The notes under the pieces are model-generated. The model was not told where the DNA came from, did not search any database, and saw nothing but the letters and a program-made list of their open reading frames with translations. This document shows, piece after piece, positions 34,080-45,148 of a stretch of DNA of 64,000 nucleotides (positions within the stretch are counted from its first letter, which is position 1; each line of letters begins with the position of its first letter). Source of the stretch: Basidiobolus meristosporus CBS 931.73 (lineage: Eukaryota > Basidiobolomycota > Basidiobolomycetes > Basidiobolales > Basidiobolaceae); contig MCFE01000088.1 in the NCBI GenBank assembly GCA_002104905.1, forward strand, positions 112,782 to 176,781. The letters run 5' to 3'. Made by a program: the position numbers and the translations under genes.

Positions 34080-35981
34080 ATGGCGGTAGTTAATATCACC
34101 TCCCCCATCATCCGACATGCACCGCTACTAGCTAGCGCCCAAATCACTGGGATAGACATTCGTAGAGAGGCCTGCTGGTTCGTCATCACTGTGATACCGT
34201 TTCCGGAGGAGAAGGGGGATTATCAGCAACTCAACGGGTCTTACAAGATCTTTAGGAGATTTGAGCACTTCCAGTATTTCGCCAACTACATCCAAGTGGA
34301 ATGCAATAGTTCCAACTGCCAGGTTCCGAAGCTGAAAACGCGGAAGCGACTATTGTTCTCCAAGCTTCTGTATGCGGAGCGTAGGAAGGAGGATCTGAAC
34401 GTATTCTTGATGAAGGTTTTCCAGCTCCCGCTGAAAGTCAAGTCCTCCCTGTGTTTCGCCGAATTCCTAGGCATATGGAAGGGGGATCTCAAAGAGAATG
34501 GTTTGGATGAAACATTCACTCCGAAAATTGACTACCTTGGTAGAGAATTAAGTTCTGAAGCGAACAAAATCACCGCTGCTCCGGTGGCGCCAGGTGATAA
34601 TTTTGACCAGAATTTCGATTTGCTAACCCAACGTCCACACGTTAGAAACCATCCACACAAGCAACGATACCATGAAAGAAAGAAACACACTGCAGAGCCC
34701 TTGGATAAGCCCAAACCCAGGGCCGACCTGAAGAGGAATTCTATGGAGAAGACTGTACTCTCTGATGCCGCTGTGCAGCGAGCCAAAACATGTTTAGCCA
34801 ATAGCCTTCAAAGCCATTATACAATGTCCACTCCATGGAATAACCTAAAGAAAACGCCTTCCCTCAAGGTAGCCCCATGGAATATACGCCACCTAACGCC
34901 TAAAGAAATGCTCGCCTTGGAGGATAAGCGCCAGTCGTTAGTTCGATCCCACACGTACACGTTGGGAGTTAGGAGAAGTATGCACTTCGTATCTCCTTTC
35001 ATCCGGGTCAAAGTGATTTTGAATGCTGAGCATATCATCAACTTCCTGGTGCCACGATACATTCAACTTGACGAGCTACGTCAACGGGTTTTCGGGAAGT
35101 TCAATAACAGTGGAATCACCGATTACGACCGGGAGGAGATGATAGTTCTTTGCTACAAACGGGACAACAAAGTTGTCATAGTAGCTACCAACGAAGACCT
35201 ACGCAAAATCATAGTGAACGATACCGACAAATTCACCTTTTATTTGGCCTCAAACAACCTGTTGGAGGAATTCTTTTGGATGAGAGAGGTGATCGAGATG
35301 CAGGAAACGCTATTGAAAAGACACAGCACACAACATTCCAAGCAGCCGAGTGGTGAGCAAGGGAAATCCTCTCAGCAGAGAAAATCTCAGGAGCTACAGA
35401 GAGCCTCTAGTCGGCGTCAAACGGCCTTGGTATCACTCCAAAGGCAGAATACCCTTGCCAACTTCAGGAAAACCGGATTAACTTCCTCGACCGCAACTAA
35501 TCACAACAGGAACTCCTTCTCAGTGAAAACAAGGAGCTCGACTGGAAGCTACCGAGCTCGTCGAGTTCGCCACACCGATCGACAGTACAAAAAGAAAAGC
35601 AAGGAGAAGAGCGGGCTTTCAGAGGCGGTCTCTTTGGTGGAGGAGCCGGACGAATACCAAATAGATCAGCCGATCTATGAAATAACCCTCGACGCGGAAA
35701 GCTCGATGCACCTTAATATCCGCCCTAATATTCATTACAACGATCTTCATCAGCTAGTAGTCAAAGAAGCCCGCCTTTCAAACAATTCATTCGAAAGGCG
35801 CCTGACCTACAGAACCAGCGATGCCGAGCTCGTTCATTTAGCAAGCAAAGAGGAGCTGGCCAAACTCTTTACCACGCTCGCTCATGACGATGATGGGGAA
35901 AGGCTGGTGGCGACGAAACAAACACTCTATCTTCTTCCCAGCAATCTATTTGCTCGACTTCAGCAAGAAACAGTGCCCTGA
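34080..35981 (+). CDS. PX-domain protein with PB1-like domains
   Basis: A single-exon 633-residue protein. Residues about 20-145 fit a PX phosphoinositide-binding domain: strand-rich start, YKIFRRFEHFQYF, KLKTRKRLLFSKLLYAERRKEDLNVFL and the final helix ending near FLGIW. Residues about 310-395 (RVKVILNAEHIINFLV ... TDKFTFYLAS) and 535-630 (YEITLDAESSMHLNIR ... LYLLPS) both resemble the ubiquitin-like PB1 fold. The linkers are basic and Ser/Gln-rich. The PX plus PB1 combination recalls scaffolds of the Bem1/NADPH-oxidase-regulator type, but I see no SH3 domain, so this is a structural comparison only and its partners are unknown. Confidence 0.7.
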   Translation: MAVVNITSPIIRHAPLLASAQITGIDIRREACWFVITVIPFPEEKGDYQQLNGSYKIFRRFEHFQYFANYIQVECNSSNCQVPKLKTRKRLLFSKLLYAERRKEDLNVFLMKVFQLPLKVKSSLCFAEFLGIWKGDLKENGLDETFTPKIDYLGRELSSEANKITAAPVAPGDNFDQNFDLLTQRPHVRNHPHKQRYHERKKHTAEPLDKPKPRADLKRNSMEKTVLSDAAVQRAKTCLANSLQSHYTMSTPWNNLKKTPSLKVAPWNIRHLTPKEMLALEDKRQSLVRSHTYTLGVRRSMHFVSPFIRVKVILNAEHIINFLVPRYIQLDELRQRVFGKFNNSGITDYDREEMIVLCYKRDNKVVIVATNEDLRKIIVNDTDKFTFYLASNNLLEEFFWMREVIEMQETLLKRHSTQHSKQPSGEQGKSSQQRKSQELQRASSRRQTALVSLQRQNTLANFRKTGLTSSTATNHNRNSFSVKTRSSTGSYRARRVRHTDRQYKKKSKEKSGLSEAVSLVEEPDEYQIDQPIYEITLDAESSMHLNIRPNIHYNDLHQLVVKEARLSNNSFERRLTYRTSDAELVHLASKEELAKLFTTLAHDDDGERLVATKQTLYLLPSNLFARLQQETVP

Positions 35982-36255
35982 AGAGCACCACATATGTACA
36001 TATTCCCACCTCCGTTACACTCCGCGCATCCCCTGCACCGTCGACCACGGCCAAGCCACCTGGTATCAAGATAACTTAACCAGCCAACCCCGGATTAAGG
36101 ATTCGATGATAATTACTTTCTTTATTTATGATTAGAATTGCTAGGATTGGTCGTAGAGATTCCAATAAACATGCTCACCAAGACAAAAATTATATACAGT
36201 AACGGCGATAATAGAAATTCAGAAATAGTGACACATGCCTTCCACAGCCACCACG
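35982..36255. other. Convergent intergenic region
   Basis: Short region between the PX protein gene (+) and the phosphodiesterase (-). A plus-strand AATAAA near 36164 and minus-strand AT-rich sequence fit 3' ends. No gene is seen. Confidence 0.35.
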
Positions 36256-39200
36256 TCATGTTGGTGTTGCGGTGCGACTAGATTTCTCTCTCATATAAAC
36301 ATTCCAGTACTCTCGCGTAGCGTGACAACTGCTCACGTGGACCGAAATGGAGGGAAGGATTCCGGCTATGGCCTTGAACAGAGGAGTGGCAACGAAATCA
36401 GCGAAGGTAATGGCCAATCGTGGTTGCTGGGGATTCTCGCGGTCCCCAAAGGCTGACACTGGCAGCTGGATGTCCCTTTCCTCATCTCCCTTTTTCACAA
36501 GTAGACACGGGTTAATATTCGCACCACGGAAAGATCATGCACACTGAATTACCTGATTGAACATCTCCTCCTGAATAAGATCCGACCATACTCGGGCTAG
36601 GTGGAGTGGTCTAACCGTATTGCTGATGTCCGCGCATTTCATCAGCATCTCTAGCAATCGAAGTCGGTGGCTTCTGTCGTCCCACCGCCACCCAGAGGTA
36701 ACGCATTCATTGAAGTTGGCCATCACCTCCATGTGTTTCCCCATGTCCGTAGCCAGGATGCATTTGATAATGATGGATCGCAACTCGGCCACCACCGAAG
36801 CCGGCAGGTTGCTTAGTATATTGGCTTCTGGCAAAGTACGTAGCAGAACAAACGTCTGATGCGCGTGGAAATTCTCCAGCACCGAGGAATCGTTGTAAAG
36901 TACGGCTAGCTCGGAGCTGGTGGCGACATGGAAATTGTTGGTATGCCCATCATGAGATAGATCATGGCACAAGCATGCTATTATGAATGCGAATCGCTCG
37001 TTCATGGTGAACACATAGCCTTCCGAGCCCTCTAGCACATTGTCCGATGCCCCCGTGCCGCTCGGCTTCGTAGCTGACTCTGTGTCGCTTACTGCACATA
37101 CTGGGTCTTTGTTTGCGGTGGATGCTGCGGTCACGAGATCCAAATTGCAACATGCCTCACGAAGAAACAGGTAGCCAGCTTGAGTAACATCGAACGCATG
37201 ACGAAAGTTGTGGTAAGGATTTTGAGAGGTGTTGTATCCATCCTTGACTGCGTGGAAGAAAGAAGTGAGCGTTTCCAAAGGAATACTGTAATGCTCAATA
37301 AAACCGAGCTCATTAAATATATCGACCAGGAAGGGGAGAAGCTCCGTTTCGGTGTACGACCAAACATCAAACTCCCACGAGTTAAGCAGGGTGGCTCTCT
37401 GGGGCTTCGGATAGAGGGTCGAAGGGCTGAGGGGTGTCTCCGTATACTCCACATCAGAGGTTGGCGTTGGCGGCACGGTGGTGATTTGTGCAAGCTCCTC
37501 TTTTGGTCGGAGTTCGGGATCCAAACTAAGACCATGGTGATTTGTGGTCATGCATTTCGATGGGCTATTTCTATCCGTTGTAGCTTCAGTTATTGGCAAA
37601 CTTTCCACTGGTAGGCTGGCAACCTCATCAGTATCTAGGGTCTGTTCGACCAACGTCTCTGCCATGCCATTAGAATCTTCATCCCCATCAGGGCAATATT
37701 CTGGGATGTTCTCCAATGTTTGGTCGTAGGGGTAGTCGTGCTTTAAACCAGTTTCATACTTCAGGTCGTCGATAGATTCCTCGTTCTCCAACCCCGGCAT
37801 TTCCAAGAGATAGTTAAGCGAGGGGCCCTGAGGTCCGAAAGGCTCTTCGTTCGACACTTGATCATGTATGCTATGTATTCTTTGTCTTCGGGATCTTAAT
37901 CCACTGGCAAAGCGAGTAAGCTGTTGAGTATCAGAGTTGCGACGATTATTAAGACTATGATAGTACGAATGATTCCTCATGCTTCTATAATCAGGTGAGA
38001 TCTCAGATACGTTTATCCGACTGTAATCCCATGTGTCAGACGGCCAAAAGTTATTCTCATTGAATAGGGAGTTGGTTGAACCTTCCAGGGATGAGGCTCT
38101 ACGATGCCTGGATGGACGCGAAAATCGTGACTTGTCCAAGTTGACCCCCTCCGGAGGAATCGATAATGGCGCATCCTTGATCACCTCAGAGGACAACCAA
38201 TTACGCGTTTCTGCATTGAGATTTTCATTATGCAGAAGCTTTTCAAACGCCGGCCGGTATAGATTGGTTGACTTCAAGGAAGACAAAATGGAAGCAAGAG
38301 TGTTCCTAAAGAAATGATTCGTTTAGACCCAACGAGGATCAGATGCCATGTGTTTGTGTGTTCATACTTCGCTTCATCAGACATGCCAGTGCTTTGCAGG
38401 AGATCGGTCACAGTTCTGGTAATCAGGTTTATAGGCGTCTCAATTGCTTGTAGCATTTGATCCTGTAGTTTATCGACCGCCAACTCAAGGGACTTTCTTT
38501 TGTTACGCTCCTCTTCGAGCATCAATATCACCTATGAAGAGTAGATTTCAGTAGAGATCCTTAGTGTGGTCTTGAGTACCCTATACTACCTTTTGCTCTT
38601 TCCGCTTTCGCCAAACGCTTCTCCACACAGTTTTAACAGTCTCAAGTCGCACAGGCTTGAGAACATAGTCATCAGCCCCTAGCTGAAGGCAATTACAAGC
38701 AAGTTCAAGTTGCTCAGGATCAGCCATCACTTAGGATAAAAAGCTTAGAGTTGTGCCCATTTCGCGATATATTGAAAATCCCTTACTGATCACCGGAAGG
38801 TCTTTCAACGCCTCGGTGGAGCGAACCATCTTCAATACCTCCAGTCCCTGATTGAATCCGTCGGGGTTTTCGCAAGTAATGCTGACAATGACCAACTGGT
38901 AGCATGGCGTAGGAAGGTCGGCCTATATGTACATGTAAGTAAGGAATAGGAACGATAACACGTCGATCCTAGTACTTACAGCTGAATCGGTGCATGATCG
39001 CTGGAGGATCGCTATTGCTGAGCCTTTATCTGCCACTAGATCAACTGTGAAATGAAAGAAGGCAGGTAAACACGGGTTGTTTCAACAGGCAGAAGTCGTC
39101 TAACATACCAGGATAACCGATCTTTCGCAAATGTTGTCTCACTAAACGACCGTGTAGTATATCCTCATCATATATTAAGACCTTCACTTCACTAGGTCTA

Positions 39201-39490
39201 AAGCTGAGTTTTCTTAGGAAAAACTGATGAAAGGTCGGATCTGTAGGAGATACAGGTGGGGTGTATTGATCGAGTGAAGATACAGAGCTTCGTCTCTCTG
39301 CATTATCTGAAGCCAAATTCAGTCCTACGGGGGAGGACAGGGTGAGTGTAGAGAGGGGAGCATTTAAAGTGTTGGTTTGGTCTTCTGGCTTATTACTATC
39401 AAAGGAATATGACTTTGATGTCTGATCGTAAGAAGTTGATCTCATAGTTCTAAGTGTAAGAGGCTTTGTGGTGCCCTGATAATAAGGCAT
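36256..39490 (-). CDS. Cyclic-nucleotide phosphodiesterase with N-terminal degenerate receiver domain (RegA-like architecture), 7 exons
   Basis: Exons (minus) 39490-39109, 39044-38980, 38922-38787, 38729-38590, 38531-38368, 38305-36553 and 36489-36256 join in phase to 957 residues. Residues about 101-240 form a two-component receiver fold (VLIYDED, LVIVSI, GADDYVLKPV). The phosphoacceptor Asp position is Ser163, the conserved Thr/Ser is Ala197, and the Lys (219) is kept. A coiled coil follows (about 242-280), then a long disordered region. The class I phosphodiesterase catalytic domain (about 605-940) has YHNFRHAFDV, CHDLSHDGHTNN, ATDMGKHMEVM and KCADISN, all metal or substrate ligands. It should hydrolyse cAMP or cGMP. 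The order receiver-PDE is that of Dictyostelium RegA; here phosphorylation control appears lost. The last acceptor (AAAAAG) is unusual but keeps phase. Confidence 0.88.
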
Positions 39491-40091
39491 CTTATAAGCA
39501 AGTCAAGTACCAAATAGATCAGTGAATAGTCTATCAAAAGTTATGGAATTAACAAGAAATTTGCATTATTTCAACGTGCTTGACGTTGTCTTCGGTGAAT
39601 CTTTGGCTGGTAAGTGAAGAATTGAAGCTCCAGAGACTAGTCAAGAGGGAATCCAGGTACACGGAAAGTATTTCAAGATTATTCATTGATCAATTCCACT
39701 GGTGTTCCAAAATGGGAGACCGGGTTACAAAAATGATTGAGTGCGCGTTGAAGAATCTGGATAGGACTGACACGTACCTCATGATATGAAACTAAAAGTG
39801 ATAACGATAACAAATATCCTATTGATCCACACTATGTAAATGATAACAAATCCTATTGATCCGCACTCTCTTGAGCCGATTTATTGGTTCTTGGATACAC
39901 CAGGTTTGACACTCACCCTGACCAATCAGACTCGACTGGAAAGTTCTCGCAGCAAAAAAGAAATCTGTCACCCAATGGCATAGTACAGATGAGCATATTT
40001 AGGGTTAGTCTGGACATGCATGCTCCCATGCACGATACCATGCACCTACCTGACCATTTGTAGCAAACCGAATAAATTAAGCAATGATCAT
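39491..40091. other. Intergenic region upstream of the phosphodiesterase
   Basis: Contains a near-direct repeat of about 25 bases at 39805-39880 (ACAAAT followed by CCTATTGATCC, twice). Otherwise no recognisable feature; a short + frame at 39580-39789 has no supporting motif. Confidence 0.35.
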
Positions 40092-41517
40092 TTATTTCTT
40101 GCCCAACAATACCCGTTCTAGCTGCCAGCTTACGGGTGGTAGCGTTAAGATGATTTTAAGTGCAATGGTCATGGCCGGTAGAACCGCGCTAACCAAGCTG
40201 ATGGATGGTGGCTTTCCGGTGAGCACATTTTTCCAATACGGCGTGGTGATCAGCAAGTCGTGCGTGAATCCGATGCAAAGTGCCAGCCAGCCAAGACGGG
40301 ACTGGATGAAGCGCCATTCTCGCCAGCTCAGGCTGCTGGAAATACTTGGTAGCGAGGAGATGCATAATATCCCATACAGCAATATGGATAGATTGGCGAA
40401 GAACAGGCCGAGCTGGTCTTGGAATGTGAAGTGGCTTTGGAATGAATGGAATGAGACGATTGCTCCCATGCAGCCATGGATTAGAATCCCTGCGAAACCA
40501 AGGAGACCAAGGTTTTTTCGATGATTGAGCCAATGAGCTAGCCAGATCGGAAACGGCCTGGAGGCTGTGCCTCTCATCAGTTGCACGATGCTGGCCACAC
40601 AGCCAGCAAGATTGGTTACTGCAAACATGTTTATCGCGGTGCAGGCCACAATGCGATTCATCAGCTATACAGCATGGATTAGTGTATGATAAGTGAGAAG
40701 CATTTCGCTCCTACTTACGACGAGTGGAAAGTCGTTTATGGGGGACTTCTTGATTGCATACTCCGTAATGACAACATACAAGACAAATGCAAGATACACC
40801 ACCACAGCAAAGTAGAATGGGATTCTCCATTCTTCGAAGAACGCTAGCGGGAGTGCTTCGATCTCTCGAGCGTTTGACAAGGCACCGGAATTAACGGGTG
40901 TGTAGCTGAACTATATGCTTAGTACACGATCAAGTAACGAAGCAACATTGCTCTTACCCCATTATTTTCACGATGAGGGATGCTATATCATACGTTTCTA
41001 TGTGGTCGGTGCATATGTATACCTGCTGATTCACCTTGCGTACATCATTTTGCAGACTATACGCCGAGATAGTGTTAAACCCCTTCACAATTTTACTTCC
41101 AGGTAAAAGAACTTGGAGCCTTTCGGCAATGCAAAAGCCCCCTTCGAGGGATTCTTTGCGGTTACTTGGATTAGAAACGTCAATGATTGTCTTGCCCCCG
41201 AGCGCATCCCTAAACTGCTCGGCGAATGCCTTGTGGTGAGCCCAAGGAATGGTCAGAAAGATTGTGGAGCATGAAGAGATAACTTCTTCATGTGTCACTG
41301 CTTTGCAAGGAAGCTCGAACTCCACTTTGGTTGGGTCACGGGATCCAATCATGATGTCAATACCACATGCTACCAGCCGTACCGCCAGGGCGCGACCATA
41401 CCAGCCGGTCCCTATGATCCCTATTCTCGAGTCTTCAATCCTAAGAGTACTGGTGGTAACGACTGGTTTCTCATCCATGTCGATGAAGGAGGTGATGCGC
41501 CCATTCAGCTCGGTCAT
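40092..41517 (-). CDS. STEAP-like metalloreductase (NADPH-oxidoreductase domain plus six-TM haem domain), 3 exons
   Basis: Exons (minus) 41517-40958, 40905-40719 and 40664-40092 join in phase to 439 residues. The N-terminal half is an F420:NADP oxidoreductase-type Rossmann domain: GIIGTGWYGRALAVRL at about 33-48, GSRDPTK, IFLTIPWAHH, IIDVSNP, VKGFNTI. NSGALSNAREIEALPL then leads into a six-helix ferric-reductase-like membrane domain with HRKNLGLLGF, a His in GILIHG and another in GFTHDLL as likely haem ligands. Domain order, size and linker match animal STEAP metalloreductases, which move electrons from NADPH through FAD and haem to Fe(III) or Cu(II). Start 41517 is the first ATG; an upstream non-coding exon cannot be excluded. 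Confidence 0.85.
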
Positions 41518-42753
41518 TTGAAAGCTAGATCGCCTAAACAAAATTGATTGATGATTAGAAGGGCCACAGCGCTCTTATATACGTTTCAAGAGACACTGCT
41601 GCTTGAATCATAGGTTGCATTCACTAGCTCGTTTGTATATTCTCTTGTCACCTGTTACTGACAGGTACCTATCCGGATGACGATAAGCTCGCAACTCGCA
41701 ACTCGTATTTCTATCTTTACTCTCTTACACATGTCTGGTGAAATGAACCTTATTCCTCTGAAACGTAACCATTGATAGTAGATGCTAGCCTCCAATGGAT
41801 TTGTCCGCTTAATGCGAATGAATCATCGCCAGTGATGGTCCAGCCACGATATATTAGAGGCAAGATATGTCAATGGAGGTGGTATGCCAGATAAAGTAGT
41901 GTCTAAATGAAGACGGTATTGCAACTGGAGCAATATTTCCTCAATGCTCTCGTTCATTGACATCGCATCTGGCCTCCAATTCCCTCCTTCAGAAAACCCA
42001 TGGCCATGGTGTCAGTTCCCAAGCGAAAAACACGTTCTATGTTGAGTAACCACTGGCTGCATAAATAGATTTCATCAGCTACGAAATCCTTGGCTAGACT
42101 GGATCAACGTTTGGATGCCATACAAGGCTTAATATCTTCGCTATAAGCTGAGAGTATCTTCCCTAAAATGATCAGTGCTGTGACAGGATTGACATTGCCA
42201 AAATTGGTAAAATCTATCCTTAATTGTACTCCGCAACCGAGGTCGTTGATGATTGCTTCTAAGCAAACGGAGTATTTCACATTCTTCATGGAGCTTCTTC
42301 GCTTGCGCAGCTGTTGAAAAAACCAGTTGTGTTGTTAAATATAACCCGTTTGCTATATATATGAATACGTATGTTGAATGGCTGAGATTTGTTATTCATA
42401 TAGTGCTCTTCGGCAGCATCTTTAGATCATAACTCTCAGATATGGCAGTTATCAATCCGCACCATTACTATCCCCAATGTCACCATTCTACTCTCATAAG
42501 GATGTCATCCTTCGAGCTGGAAAATAATTAATAAGTCAATCGGATCACTTGACTGGATTCTGTGGATTCTGTGGCTGCCTTTAAAGATTGCATGTTGTCT
42601 GACTTTGGCGGAGTAGTAAAACGGGAGCACAGACACTGTAAGGAATATCAAAGTAGCCGTTTCATCACTGGCCGCAATATGCAGTAGAAAGCCTCGTGTT
42701 CCATATAAATCAGAACGACGCTTTGACGATCGTTATCATCGTTATCGTTCCCC
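41518..42753. promoter_or_regulatory. Intergenic region with promoter of the first small secreted protein
   Basis: No gene is supported over 1.2 kb. TATAAAT at 42704-42710 is 44 bases ahead of the small secreted protein at 42754. A minus-strand frame at 42104-42289 has no recognisable motif and no promoter-like context. Confidence 0.4.
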
Positions 42754-43074
42754 ATGAAAATTAAGCTGCTCTGGTGTAATCTGGCTATACTGGGTCTTGC
42801 TGTTCGCTCTTATGCTTGGTGTGCTCCGTGGAAAAGCGGAAGTAGCATGTATGTCTGTAAGCATACTGGGAAGTCCAACTGCATCAATGTGAACAGTGGT
42901 GATTCATGTATAAACCTGACCGGGGGCCCGTTTGTCTCCGGATACTCTGCTGGGTCACACAAGTGTAAGGTATTCTCAGAGGTTGGCTGTAGAGGAAATG
43001 GATATGATGTAGACCGGTCTGGTTTTTCAAGATTTCCACAAGTAGCAAGATCGATAAAATGCCCCTGTGTTTAG
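42754..43074 (+). CDS. Small secreted cysteine-rich protein (106 residues)
   Basis: A single-exon protein with an N-terminal hydrophobic signal peptide (about 1-21, ending RSYA before WCAPW). The mature part has eight cysteines in about 85 residues, suggesting four disulphides, and a segment CKVFSEVGCRGNGYDVDRSG. That segment faintly resembles the Greek-key strands of beta/gamma-crystallin-like secreted proteins, but this is weak. Gly, Ser and Asn are frequent. TATAAAT lies at 42704-42710. I do not recognise a family; a secreted effector-like, antimicrobial or wall protein are all possible. It stands alone in gene-poor DNA. Confidence 0.7.
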   Translation: MKIKLLWCNLAILGLAVRSYAWCAPWKSGSSMYVCKHTGKSNCINVNSGDSCINLTGGPFVSGYSAGSHKCKVFSEVGCRGNGYDVDRSGFSRFPQVARSIKCPCV

Positions 43075-44857
43075 TAACAATGTATGGAGATACACTACAT
43101 TGTCTAACATTGCATCAGTATCCCAAATAAAATTCTACATTCTATATGAGATATATGGAGCATTGTGAAGAGTTTGCGACTACAATATACACACTCATTA
43201 AGTACTCAATTCTTATTTGGATGGATCTCTACTTCCTTTGGGCTTAATATATACATAATTACCAGTTAATCCCGAAGCTCTTGACAAGTATTTTGCATGC
43301 ATATTATGATTTCATGTTCAGATGGTGCTTTGGAATCCTGCATGCATAAGCCGAAGGGTCCTTCCCCAAAATACAGAACTTACACTTAGAGTCACTTTGG
43401 ACTTCCATAGCTACTTGCCACATTACCCTCATATTCAATATGGTAATTGAGCTGATATAATGTGATTATTCAGGTCTCACCTGTATACGGAGCATTTGCA
43501 GTAGAGTTGATCAGCCAAACATCAACATAAGACTGTATCAAAATGCCACTAACAAATTAGAAGTAACATTCAATGCTGCTGTCTACAGCCATAATATCAA
43601 GTGGATTACAAGCAATGTTCAGGTGTGGTACATAGAAGTGTAAAGCTGGCTACCAAGAATAATTTTGGCGTCCGATTATACGTATACAACTACATCCAAC
43701 CATCTATGTATATAATTCTTGTCATAAAGAAAAGCAGGAAACATCCCAACGCTTAACATAAAGCATGATATTGTTGGCGGGGGATTTTTTTACACTGAAC
43801 ACTTTGTATATCATTCTACAGTCTAACTTTGATATGACACCAACTAGCCAAGAAATTATGCTTAATATATAATCAGCTAAAAATTCGTAACACACTTTTG
43901 TGCGCTATTTCTCATGCAATTATGCATTATGTACTAGATGTGGGGCAAATATAATGGCCGTCGTGCCTGCTTACCGCCAATAATCGAAAGAATCCACGAA
44001 AATAGTACAGTAATGTTTATAGCCACGCTGATCAAGTACTTCGGTAGCTTCGTCGAACCCGAGAGGAGCTCAAACAACAAGGGGTATCATGATTTTTATT
44101 TTATATAAAAACCAACGCTGATGTCCCAGTCCGTAAATCTGGAGTTATGTACTATACACCCTATAATTTGGTGAAAGAACGATATCTGGTAACGGAGAGA
44201 TATGAAAAACTGGTAAAGCCTGTACGACCGCGTTTACGCTGTGCTTTATTGCAATTCCAGTTCGAATCAACTATTGTATCAGATGATGCGATGTTGGATT
44301 ATCAGTTGTGCAAGGTTTTGTTCATTCTTGGCTATTCTTGAAGCTCAGCCCTGACCCACAGCACGAAGACTTTACGTGATATCGATTTTCATTTTTCAAT
44401 CTTTAACACACGTGAGCTTAACATGGTGATCATTGCTATATTTGTAATGAATACCGTTTTAACATACCTTTGTGGGAAAATTAGACGATCTTTCGTTCAC
44501 ATTGATCTACGTAGTAATTCCAAGAATTCTCCGATTCATATGAGCCGCAGCAGAGCTTTTCTAAGGATGAGATTGTCAGTGTACATTCGCACACGACTCT
44601 GATTAGTGCAAGTGGTGATACCTACAGTTATGAAGCGATGCTTGGACCCTCTTATGTGAGAAAGCTACAGAGCATGTGTACGACCGAGTTGATTTTGGCC
44701 ATGGACCTTTGAGCAGTAAGACTCAGCTATATATAACTCGAGTTTTGAAACCCAGGAGAGTGTACTAACTTTCACAATATACAGTAACCGTAAGTTTTCC
44801 TTTCTTTTCTGTTCGTACAATGTTGCTGAACCGCACTGTCCTCTAGTCTTAGCAATC
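43075..44857. other. Long AT-rich intergenic region
   Basis: Nearly 1.8 kb with no supported gene. A plus AATAAA at 43128-43133 fits the 3' end of the preceding gene. A TATATATAA run at 44728-44736 precedes the next small secreted protein. Short frames in between (such as 44147-44341) show no motif. Confidence 0.4.
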
Positions 44858-45148
44858 ATGAAGATTTCCGCCGCCATCGCCCTCCTTGCATGTACTCTTA
44901 CTGTCGATGCTGCTTGCGAATTCAAGGTCTACACAAATGCCGACTGTACTGGTTACCGATTCTCCCATATATCCAACCAGTGTCAATCACTCGACACCCC
45001 AGCCAGATGTGCTTCAGGCAGCGGTTGTGCTGTCACTGACTGTATCACCCTGTGGGCCAAAGACAACAGAACCGTCAGATGCTGTGGAAACGGAAATTGC
45101 TATAGTAGCTTGGAAACCTACAAGACCTGTAAAGGTGGCAGATGCTGA
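44858..45148 (+). CDS. Small secreted cysteine-rich protein (96 residues)
   Basis: Signal peptide of about 18 residues (MKISAAIALLACTLTVDA) followed by a mature chain with about eleven cysteines, including CC and a terminal C. The opening CEFKVYTNADCTGYRF has the same general shape as CKVFSEVGCRGNGY in the other small protein at 42754, so the two may be remote relatives. TATATATAA at 44728-44736 is the likely promoter, leaving about 90 bases of leader. AATAAAG at 45169-45175 is the probable poly(A) signal. No family is recognised. Confidence 0.72.
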   Translation: MKISAAIALLACTLTVDAACEFKVYTNADCTGYRFSHISNQCQSLDTPARCASGSGCAVTDCITLWAKDNRTVRCCGNGNCYSSLETYKTCKGGRC

